This document shows, one piece after another, positions 1-4,867 of a DNA stretch of 6,019 bases (position 1 is its first letter; each line of letters opens with the position of its first letter). Source of the DNA: Planctomycetota bacterium (GTDB lineage Bacteria > Planctomycetota > Phycisphaerae > Sedimentisphaerales > Anaerobacaceae). The translations under genes were made by a program, and so were the position numbers. Location: contig CP070830.1 of the NCBI GenBank assembly GCA_020344865.1, forward strand, positions 93,782 through 99,800, written 5' to 3'. The notes below the pieces were generated by a model. The model was not told the DNA's origin. It ran no database searches and was given only the letters and a program-made list of their open reading frames with translations.

Positions 1-720
1 CGTCTTGTTTATCACCTCGCCGATTGCGTCCTTAACGTTCCTGACCTCCTGATGCACCCGGTTGCCGTACGTCGATTCAATCAGCACATAATCGGCCCTG
101 TCGAATATCGTCGGGTCGCACACAATCGGCCTGTCCGGCCGACCGATATCACCCGAAAATAGTATTATCCGCTCCTCATCATTCTGTCGTACCTTCACCC
201 TTATAACCGACGAGCCTAATACGTGCCCCGCATCGTAAAACGTCGCCTCCACCCCGTCGCCCAGCTGCTCCGCCTCCCTGTACTCGACATGTTTGAACAG
301 CGGCCGACACGCCTCCGCGTCCTCCGTCGTATATAGCGGCACCTCCGGGTACGGCCCCTTCCGGCCCTGCTTCTCGTGCCTCTTTCTCTTGTGCTCCGCG
401 TCCTCTTCCTGTATCTTCGCCGAATCCAAGAGTATTATTTCCGCTATCTCCGCCGTCGCCGCCGTACAGTATATCTTCCCCCTGAATCCCTCCCGGACCA
501 GTTTCGGCAAATACCCGCAGTGGTCCAGATGCGCATGCGTCAGTAGCACCGCGTCAATGCTCTCCGGCTCCACCGCGAACTTCTCCCAGTTCCTGTCCTT
601 GAACTGCCTTTCCTGATAGAGCCCGCAGTCAATTAATAGCCTCACCCCGTTCGCCTCCAGCAGATGCCGCGAGCCCGTAACATTCTGCGCCGCCCCCAAA
701 AATCGCAACTTTATCTCCAT
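1..720 (-). CDS. Beta-CASP metallo-beta-lactamase RNA-processing nuclease (CPSF-like), N-terminal part
   Basis: The visible 240 residues begin at an ATG (718-720), and the C-terminus lies beyond the left edge. Seen: the opening LRFLGAAQNVTGSRHLL, zinc motif 2 THAHLDHCGYLPKL (H62, H64, D66, H67), the DAGHVLGS motif with H166, the SGDIGRPD motif with D191, and ESTYGNR at 215-221, which opens the beta-CASP domain. A basic insert near residues 107-123 (EHKRKRHEKQGRK) lies between motifs 2 and 3. The layout matches bacterial CPSF-like proteins such as Thermus TTHA0252, usually about 430-470 residues with a later RNA-specificity (RMMBL) segment. Known role of the family: zinc-dependent cytoplasmic endo- or exonuclease acting on RNA. 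It resembles this group more than RNase J, which has a different N-terminus. AGGA six bases before the ATG and a promoter-like pair at 762-790 suggest independent expression. Family assignment is firm; substrate is unknown. Confidence 0.93.
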   Translation of the reverse strand, partial: MEIKLRFLGAAQNVTGSRHLLEANGVRLLIDCGLYQERQFKDRNWEKFAVEPESIDAVLLTHAHLDHCGYLPKLVREGFRGKIYCTAATAEIAEIILLDSAKIQEEDAEHKRKRHEKQGRKGPYPEVPLYTTEDAEACRPLFKHVEYREAEQLGDGVEATFYDAGHVLGSSVIRVKVRQNDEERIILFSGDIGRPDRPIVCDPTIFDRADYVLIESTYGNRVHQEVRNVKDAIGEVINKT

Positions 721-726
721 AACCTA

Positions 727-730
727 TCCT
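727..730 (-). promoter_or_regulatory. Ribosome binding site of the beta-CASP nuclease gene
   Basis: On the minus strand AGGA stands six bases before the ATG at 718-720, inside GGTAGGATAGGTT. It is short but well spaced. It supports this ATG, and the conserved family N-terminus also begins there. Confidence 0.5.
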
Positions 731-761
731 ACCTGCTAAAATACAGTACCTAAGCCTGTGA

Positions 762-790
762 ATTCTAACCCCAAAACCCCTCCGACTCAA
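762..790 (-). promoter_or_regulatory. Sigma-70-type promoter upstream of the beta-CASP nuclease gene
   Basis: On the minus strand TTGAGT (785-790) and TAGAAT (762-767) are separated by exactly 17 bases. The -10 box matches the TATAAT consensus at five of six positions and the -35 box matches TTGACA at four. Transcription would start near 755, leaving a leader of about 35 bases. The spacer contains GGGGTTTTGGGG, which is unusual. This is a consensus match only; planctomycete promoters are poorly characterised. Confidence 0.45.
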
Positions 791-833
791 GCCCAATCTA
801 CACCCCCAAATGTCATCCGACCCATCCCCGCCC
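769..833 (-). other. G-run-rich intergenic stretch, possible G-quadruplex
   Basis: The minus strand carries seven runs of three or more G (833-831, 829-826, 823-821, 807-803, 794-792, 780-777, 772-769) in 65 bases, starting directly after the stop codon of the dockerin-like gene. The first three runs are separated by only 1 and 2 bases, but the next loop is 13 bases, so a four-run motif with short loops is not met in a strict sense. The last two runs form GGGGTTTTGGGG between the -35 and -10 boxes of the following gene. No rho-independent hairpin with a T tract was seen in this gap. Confidence 0.3.
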
Positions 834-2162
834 TTATAGACCTGCCAACCAGCTCTCACAAAAGACAGCAAGATCAAATGAATCAATCACACCGTCACTA
901 GGTTCTGAGATGTCGCAGTCTACGTTATAGCCGGACTCTCCGTCCGTAGTTCCCCAAGCCAATCCCAATACAGCAAAGTCAACCAGGTCAACTTCAGCAC
1001 TCCTATCAACATCCCCTCCAAATAACGGCAAGGCATTCATTTCTATCGATGCGGCCTGTAGATAACCGCTAGGCAATGATATCGGAGGAAACTCAGGCAA
1101 GAAATAAAGCGCTGACAGAACAACCAATCCGTCCGCCTGTCCATCAAGTAGAAAATCCCAGGTTGCTCCAAACATCGGCTCAAATCGAGGATTATCTGAG
1201 AAGTACTCAGGCAAAGGATACGTATTTTCCCCGACCGCCGGGCCTACGGCGATTATATATCCTGGCTCTGTGTCGAAATATGCGTAGAACCTATCCGATA
1301 TTGGCTCCATCCAATAATCAAGCCCCGCAGTGACCGTACCGGCGCATGTAAACCTGACTTCGTTGATTTGCAGCAACTCAACTCCCAAATTGATTGTAAA
1401 AGGCTCGCTTGCTCCCATACTATAATAACCAAGACACCCGGGAAGTGGCACTACGTAGGTTGCTGCCCCAATAATAGACAAATTAACATCAACTATCTGA
1501 GGACTGTTGGCTGCCATACCAGCCTCTATCGTCAATTGACAATTGTATATACCATCACTTAAGCCGCTGATATCTACAATGATATTGACACCATCGATCT
1601 CGCCCAGACTACTGCCGGTGTTCGGCTCGACAGCAAGCCAATTACAATCCTCGACTATCTTCCAGTTCAGTGTCCCCGTACCGATGTTACTGATGCTGAG
1701 TATCTGGTCATCTGGATTCAACCATTCCTCATTGGCTGCGAACTCAAACTCAGTCGAAGAAATCCCAATCACCGGCTGGTATATAAAAAGATTCACGTCC
1801 ACTATCTGAGGACTGTTGAGTGCCCCCAACCCCGTCACCGTCAACTGACAGCTATAGTGTCCCTCTGACAATCCGGAAATATCCACTATAACGTTAACCT
1901 TGTTGACCCCACCAAACCAGCTCGTCCCGCTGTTCGGCTCCACCGTTACCCAGTTGCAGTCCGGTGTAACCGTCCAGTCCATATTCGCAGGCCCGCTGTT
2001 CCAAATCGACACCACCTGCGCATTAGGGTCCGCACCCCCCTCGTAACCCGTAAACTCCAGATACCTCGGGCTTACCTCTAAAACCTGCGGCCCGGCCAAT
2101 ACCGCCGAACCAAAGCACAGTACCCCCGCTAACACGCTCAAAACACCATTTTTCCCACGCAT
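834..2162 (-). CDS. Secreted protein with two tandem beta-sandwich repeats and a C-terminal dockerin-like domain
   Basis: This 442-residue protein begins with a Sec signal peptide (basic MRGK, hydrophobic 7-20, likely cleavage after VLA at residue 23). Residues 28-130 and 131-233 are two homologous repeats of 103 residues. Each has the core DCNWxxVEPNxG, then VDISGLSxGxYxCQLT and NSPQIVDVNL, which resembles BACON/choice-of-anchor Ig-like folds. Residues 235-375 form a domain I cannot assign. Residues 382-442 form a dockerin-like pair of Ca-binding loops: DVDRSAEVDLVDF (D384, D386, S388, D392, D395) and DISEPSDGVIDSFDL (D417, D423, D427, D430), each followed by a short helix (AVLGLAW, AVFCESW). 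The first loop has Ala in place of the usual Gly after position 5, and the second has two extra residues. No catalytic domain is visible, so it is probably a cell-surface or extracellular binding or structural protein. Such ends are abundant in Phycisphaerae, often without obvious cellulosomes. A strong GGAGGA site fixes the start. Confidence 0.88.
   Translation of the reverse strand: MRGKNGVLSVLAGVLCFGSAVLAGPQVLEVSPRYLEFTGYEGGADPNAQVVSIWNSGPANMDWTVTPDCNWVTVEPNSGTSWFGGVNKVNVIVDISGLSEGHYSCQLTVTGLGALNSPQIVDVNLFIYQPVIGISSTEFEFAANEEWLNPDDQILSISNIGTGTLNWKIVEDCNWLAVEPNTGSSLGEIDGVNIIVDISGLSDGIYNCQLTIEAGMAANSPQIVDVNLSIIGAATYVVPLPGCLGYYSMGASEPFTINLGVELLQINEVRFTCAGTVTAGLDYWMEPISDRFYAYFDTEPGYIIAVGPAVGENTYPLPEYFSDNPRFEPMFGATWDFLLDGQADGLVVLSALYFLPEFPPISLPSGYLQAASIEMNALPLFGGDVDRSAEVDLVDFAVLGLAWGTTDGESGYNVDCDISEPSDGVIDSFDLAVFCESWLAGL
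837..1019 (-). other. Dockerin-like double calcium-loop domain (protein residues 382-442)
   Basis: Two loops of the form D-x-[DNS]-x-[DS]-x(3)-D-x(2)-D are each followed by a hydrophobic helix ending in W. The pattern DFAVLxxxWxxx ... DGVIDxxDLAVFxxxWL is typical of planctomycete secreted proteins and is the strongest taxonomic marker in the window. In known dockerins this fold binds a cohesin. No cohesin is visible here, so a role in complex assembly or surface sorting is an inference. Confidence 0.75.
1464..1772 (-). repeat. Second copy of the 103-residue beta-sandwich repeat
   Basis: This codes residues 131-233 of the secreted protein. It shares EDCNW/PDCNW, VEPNTG/VEPNSG, VDISGLSDG/VDISGLSEG and NSPQIVDVNL with the first copy, at a period of exactly 103 codons. 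An 18-base DNA identity (1492-1509 with 1801-1818) shows that the copies have not fully diverged at nucleotide level. Confidence 0.8.
1773..2081 (-). repeat. First copy of the 103-residue beta-sandwich repeat
   Basis: This codes residues 28-130, directly after the signal peptide. Core residues are DCNWVTVEPNSG and VDISGLSEGHYSCQLT. The conserved Cys in DCNW and the Cys in CQLT occur in both copies and could pair in the oxidising exterior; that pairing is inferred from position only. Confidence 0.8.
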
Positions 2163-2169
2163 CTTACTG

Positions 2170-2175
2170 TCCTCC
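2170..2175 (-). promoter_or_regulatory. Strong ribosome binding site of the dockerin-like gene
   Basis: GGAGGA on the minus strand, seven bases before the ATG at 2160-2162. It is the clearest Shine-Dalgarno sequence in the window and agrees with the signal peptide starting at this ATG. Confidence 0.75.
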
Positions 2176-2244
2176 GATCAAACAGTTAATGCTTCAGACC
2201 TGCTCCAAACGGGTGCGGGCCGATGGTGGCTCTACTACCCCGAA

Positions 2245-2273
2245 ACCCTACCACAAACATCCCCCAAAGTCAA
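2245..2273 (-). promoter_or_regulatory. Possible sigma-70 promoter of the dockerin-like gene
   Basis: TTGACT (2268-2273) and TAGGGT (2245-2250) on the minus strand lie 17 bases apart. The -35 box matches five of six positions; the -10 box matches only the three most conserved positions (T, A and final T). Transcription would start near 2238, with a leader of about 75 bases. It fits the 186-base gap and separation from the YbjQ-type gene, but the weak -10 box keeps confidence low. Confidence 0.33.
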
Positions 2274-2290
2274 CCTTTTTCCCCACCTCA

Positions 2291-2343
2291 TTTTTGAACT
2301 TTAATCTGTGGTTTTGCTCTTTGATTTTTAATCTTTGATTTTA
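2291..2343. repeat. A/T-rich degenerate repeat between the YbjQ-type and dockerin-like genes
   Basis: Written on the plus strand, CTTTGATTTT occurs exactly twice (2319-2328 and 2333-2342), with TTTAATCTG and TTTTTGAACT variants before it. The minus strand therefore reads as irregular ATCAAAGATTAAAAATCAAA units. It starts six bases past the stop codon of the YbjQ-type gene. I have the impression that similar TTTGATTTTTAATC-like tracts recur between genes in planctomycete and related environmental genomes, but cannot verify this here. No stem-loop is apparent. Confidence 0.55.
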
Positions 2344-2348
2344 CCTCC

Positions 2349-2900
2349 CTACTTCAATTTTACCGCCGTCCCGTACGCGAACAGTTCCGCCGCGCTTCCC
2401 ACGACGCTCGTCGTCATATACCGCACATTGATTATCGCGTCCGCGCCCATCCCCGCCGCCTCCGCAATCATCCTGTTCGTCGCCGCCGTCCGCGCCCTTC
2501 CCATCATCTCCGTGTACTCCGTCAGTTCACCGCCGAGTATCAGCCTCACTAACGCCGACAAATCCTTGCCCAGCCAGATGGCGAACACCGTATGCCCCTG
2601 CACCAGTTCGACAATCTCGCTTACCTCTCGCCCCGGCACCTCCGTCGAATTTATCAGCATGATATCGCTCTTAGCCTCACCCGCCGGCATCTCCCCCGGC
2701 CGCTCCCACTTCCTCTGCTCTATCGCCACCGACGCCAGCACCACCAGTATCCCGCCCAAAAGGCAGAACACCGCTATCCGCAGCCACCACGGCACCACCG
2801 GGTCGTCCGCGACCATAACGTGCCACGGCACACCCGCGAATATGCACGTAAAAAGCCCCAGCACAAACGCCGCCGAACCTATCTGTCTAATTACTTTCAT
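2349..2900 (-). CDS. Membrane-anchored YbjQ/UPF0145-family protein
   Basis: The protein has 183 residues. Two hydrophobic segments (about 7-25 and 39-60) are followed by a short polar linker and a YbjQ/UPF0145 (DUF74, 'heavy-metal-binding') domain from residue 79 to the end. Family features seen: ILINSTEVPGREV-like opening (MLINSTEVPGREVSEIVELVQG), the central GGELTEYTEMMGRARTAATNRMIAEAAGMGADAIINVRY, and the closing LFAYGTAVKL. Stand-alone YbjQ proteins are about 105 residues, so the extra 78 N-terminal residues are a membrane module. The family forms compact pentameric assemblies in solved structures, but its biochemical role is unsettled; the metal-binding label is historic. AGGAG six bases before the ATG supports the start. 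It follows the sulfatase-like gene by 104 bases and may be the last gene of that transcript. It is GC-richer than the sulfatase-like gene. Confidence 0.88.
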   Translation of the reverse strand: MKVIRQIGSAAFVLGLFTCIFAGVPWHVMVADDPVVPWWLRIAVFCLLGGILVVLASVAIEQRKWERPGEMPAGEAKSDIMLINSTEVPGREVSEIVELVQGHTVFAIWLGKDLSALVRLILGGELTEYTEMMGRARTAATNRMIAEAAGMGADAIINVRYMTTSVVGSAAELFAYGTAVKLK

Positions 2901-2906
2901 AACTTT

Positions 2907-2911
2907 CTCCT
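2907..2911 (-). promoter_or_regulatory. Ribosome binding site of the YbjQ-type gene
   Basis: AGGAG on the minus strand, six bases before the ATG at 2898-2900, in the context GGAAAGGAGAAAGTT. This is near-ideal spacing and fixes the start. Confidence 0.7.
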
Positions 2912-2938
2912 TTCCTCATTGCCATCCCGATATCACAC

Positions 2939-2989
2939 TTACTCCACATATCCCAAATATCTAATCCAACGTCTCCTCTTTCTGCCCAT
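2939..2989 (-). pseudogene. Possible sulfatase C-terminal remnant downstream of the sulfatase-like gene
   Basis: After the stop of the sulfatase-like gene the same reading frame stays open for 21 more codons. From an internal ATG (2987-2989) it reads MGRKRRRWIRYLGYVE and stops at TAA (2939-2941). The last residues RYLGYVE-stop imitate the usual sulfatase ending, L-[RK]-x-LGY-[VIL]-x-stop, which the neighbouring gene shows as KALGYVR-stop. The basic stretch GRKRRRW before it does not look like a sulfatase, so only about seven codons carry the signal. No good ribosome site precedes the ATG. Alternatives are chance, or a partial duplication of the gene end. Confidence 0.25.
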
Positions 2990-3004
2990 ACCACAATTAT
3001 CTTT

Positions 3005-4816
3005 TCATCTCACGTACCCTAACGCTTTCAACTGCCTGTCTAATTCCTCTCTGCTCTCCAAACTTTCCTTTGAAGACCCTCCTACGTCTACTTTATTCTC
3101 ACGCAGCCAGGATGCCAACTTTTGTTTTAATTCAAGTTTCTTGCCTTCGTATGCCGAATCCGCCAGCAGATTATTTTGTTCCGAAACATCCTCTCGCAAG
3201 GCGTAGAATTCCTCATTTCCCGTCTCAGGGTTGCAGATGTATTTATAATCGCCGGAGACAATTGTAAAATCATTAGCATCTGGTTTCTCTGCACGCGAGG
3301 ATGGGTGTGTCCTGCTTATTATATCTTCATCATTCAGTTTCATCTCTTTGTTCGAAACCAAATCCCAGACAATATTAAAGACCTCCTCCGTTCCAATATT
3401 TCCCCTTATTATCCCCGGCGCTCGGTCGGGTATCTTGACCATCAAAGGAACACGTATCACCTCATTATAAACGCTCGTCCCGTGACCGACTCTTTCTCTC
3501 TCCTTGAACTCCTCCCCGTGGTCCGCCGTTATTATTATGACCGAATCCTCCCATAACTTTAACTCCTTAATCTTATCGAGCAGCCTCCCGATGTGCATAT
3601 CGGTATAAAATATCTCCGAATCATACAGGCACATCAAACATTCAATCTCTTTTCCCGTCAGACTTTCTTCAATCTCCCGTACTTCTAAGATGTCCATGGG
3701 ATTGTAAATCCTGCCGCAGTCCTTTTCTGAAAATCCAAATAACCCTTCATACTCCGGCAGCGGATTGTAGTTATGATGGGGGTCAAAGTAATGAACCCAC
3801 AAAAAAAAACTGTCCTTATGGTTCTTCGAAAGCCACGTTATTGCATTTCTTGTAAGTACATCTGAAGTTACACCCTTACGCCCTTTGCCAAAATTTAGGA
3901 AAGTACTAAAGCCCCTTCGTACTACATACCATTCGTTACGTCCCCTCGTTTTGCTTCCGAGCACACTATGGTCGGTGAATCCCACAGTATAATAGCCCAA
4001 TCTCGTCAATATCTCAGCTAAGTAAGTTGTTTCACAATAGTAAGAAGTAATATCCTCGCCAGGCTCATTTGAAATTAAACACCCCGTCATCATCGAGTTT
4101 AACGCTGGTACTGTGACCGGCCACGGGCTGTATGCATCTTCAAAAAACAGACTCTCCTTTGCAAACTCGTCGATATTGGGAGTCGTGTTCCGCTCGTATC
4201 CGTAGCAGCCCAAATGGTCCCACCTCAACGTATCGATGCTTATTAAAATAATATTGGGCCGTCGGCGAGCATCAACACTCATCCAAAGCCCAACTCCTAA
4301 ATTCAGACCCAGCAGACATAATAGCAGTATCAAAGCTGCTTTCCTGATACAGCTCCTCAGCTTAAGACCGTACAGCTCTGCCCATCGTATTCTCGTCAGC
4401 AAAAACCACAAACCCACCGTAAATAGCAAAATTACCACATCGGCAAATAAACTCACCCGCTCGAACTTATGCGGCAGCCAGTAGTGGTTGACTGTCCACC
4501 CGACACAGACAAAAAAAACGCAACAAATCACAAACACTACAAGCCTTCTCTTGTCTTTTACCTGCACCTCTACCATCTTGGAGAAAAACCATTTCCACGC
4601 CAGCTTCGCCACATAGAAAATAACAAGCGCTCCGACCGAAACACCTACCGCCAAAGCCGTCCATTTATTCAGATGTTCCTGAAGGCTCAGCCCCCCTAAT
4701 CTGAGTATGTCATACTTGACGTAATCCCCCTTAACTATTTCACGCACAGAGAACCCCAGCCCGACAAGCAAACCGGCGATTACACTCGCCGATAGTACGT
4801 CAATTATCTTTTTCAC
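3005..4816 (-). CDS. Five-helix membrane protein with a sulfatase/alkaline-phosphatase-superfamily domain, Thr in the nucleophile position
   Basis: The protein has 603 residues. Predicted helices lie at about 5-24, 52-77, 91-110, 121-140 and 159-180; the domain from residue 186 on would face the periplasm. Superfamily motifs: NIILISIDTLRWDHLGCYGY (metal ligand D195), TTPNIDEFAKESLFFEDAYS, HYFDPHH (342-348), ITADHGEEF (D432, H433), GHG (444-446), VIRVPLMVKIP, and the C-terminal ending LKALGYVR. The catalytic block reads TVPALNSMMTG (235-245) where formylglycine sulfatases have C-x-P-S-R-x-x-x-x-T-G. Cys is replaced by T235 and the S-R pair by A-L, so formylglycine maturation is not possible there. 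Five helices plus a Thr nucleophile recall the phosphotransferases LtaS and EptA, although the motifs are closer to sulfatase-like hydrolases. The substrate is unknown. The start is GTG; no ATG, GTG or TTG lies in frame between it and the previous stop, and the next Met (81) would remove two helices. Confidence 0.88.
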   Translation of the reverse strand: MKKIIDVLSASVIAGLLVGLGFSVREIVKGDYVKYDILRLGGLSLQEHLNKWTALAVGVSVGALVIFYVAKLAWKWFFSKMVEVQVKDKRRLVVFVICCVFFVCVGWTVNHYWLPHKFERVSLFADVVILLFTVGLWFLLTRIRWAELYGLKLRSCIRKAALILLLCLLGLNLGVGLWMSVDARRRPNIILISIDTLRWDHLGCYGYERNTTPNIDEFAKESLFFEDAYSPWPVTVPALNSMMTGCLISNEPGEDITSYYCETTYLAEILTRLGYYTVGFTDHSVLGSKTRGRNEWYVVRRGFSTFLNFGKGRKGVTSDVLTRNAITWLSKNHKDSFFLWVHYFDPHHNYNPLPEYEGLFGFSEKDCGRIYNPMDILEVREIEESLTGKEIECLMCLYDSEIFYTDMHIGRLLDKIKELKLWEDSVIIITADHGEEFKERERVGHGTSVYNEVIRVPLMVKIPDRAPGIIRGNIGTEEVFNIVWDLVSNKEMKLNDEDIISRTHPSSRAEKPDANDFTIVSGDYKYICNPETGNEEFYALREDVSEQNNLLADSAYEGKKLELKQKLASWLRENKVDVGGSSKESLESREELDRQLKALGYVR

Positions 4817-4863
4817 CTTACATGCCCCAAACTTCTCATTTGCTCCTGCTGCATCCTTTGTAA
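4813..4863 (-). pseudogene. Possible sulfatase C-terminal remnant, or coupling leader peptide, before the sulfatase-like gene
   Basis: In the 51-base gap one frame reads LQRMQQEQMRSLGHVR-stop. The stop TGA (4813-4815) overlaps the GTG start (4814-4816) of the sulfatase-like gene as GTGA. The last ten residues, EQMRSLGHVR, align with RQLKALGYVR at the end of the sulfatase-like protein: five are identical and four more are mostly conservative. Over the final 30 bases the two DNA tails agree at roughly two thirds of positions by eye. In-frame ATGs occur at 4852-4854 (13 codons) and 4837-4839 (8 codons). AGGAG (4843-4847) precedes the second by only three bases, which is tight. Either a former tandem sulfatase gene lost everything but its end, or a short leader couples translation to the GTG. 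Confidence 0.35.
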
Positions 4864-4867
4864 CTAC

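Noticed and set aside
293..616. Plus-strand open frame opposite the beta-CASP nuclease gene
   Set aside because: The minus strand encodes all expected metallo-beta-lactamase motifs. The plus-strand product is Ser/Cys-rich shadow sequence.
629..886. Minus-strand open frame of 85 codons bridging the dockerin-like and nuclease genes
   Set aside because: It overlaps both genes in another frame and encodes Gly-rich low-complexity sequence from the G-rich gap. No ribosome site or family match.
1076..1809. Plus-strand open frames opposite the dockerin-like gene (1076-1333, 1368-1562, 1543-1809)
   Set aside because: The minus strand has a signal peptide, homologous repeats and calcium loops in one continuous frame, so these are shadows.
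2163..2240. Stem-loop or riboswitch in the leader of the dockerin-like gene
   Set aside because: Only short imperfect complementarities (around GGTGGC/GCCACC-like words without a partner) were found, and no known riboswitch core.
2335..2964. Plus-strand open frame of 209 codons, longer than the minus-strand gene it covers
   Set aside because: It is antisense to the YbjQ-type gene, which has clear family motifs and a good ribosome site. The translation is S/T/P-rich low-complexity, as expected from the reverse of GC-biased codons.
2592..3556. Plus-strand open frames overlapping the 3' part of the sulfatase-like gene and the gap after it (2592-3206, 3070-3267, 3176-3556)
   Set aside because: They lie opposite well-supported minus-strand coding sequence and show no recognisable domain or ribosome site.
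4082..4114. Annotation as a classical formylglycine sulfatase or arylsulfatase
   Set aside because: The required C/S-x-P-S-R is absent; the site reads T-V-P-A-L.
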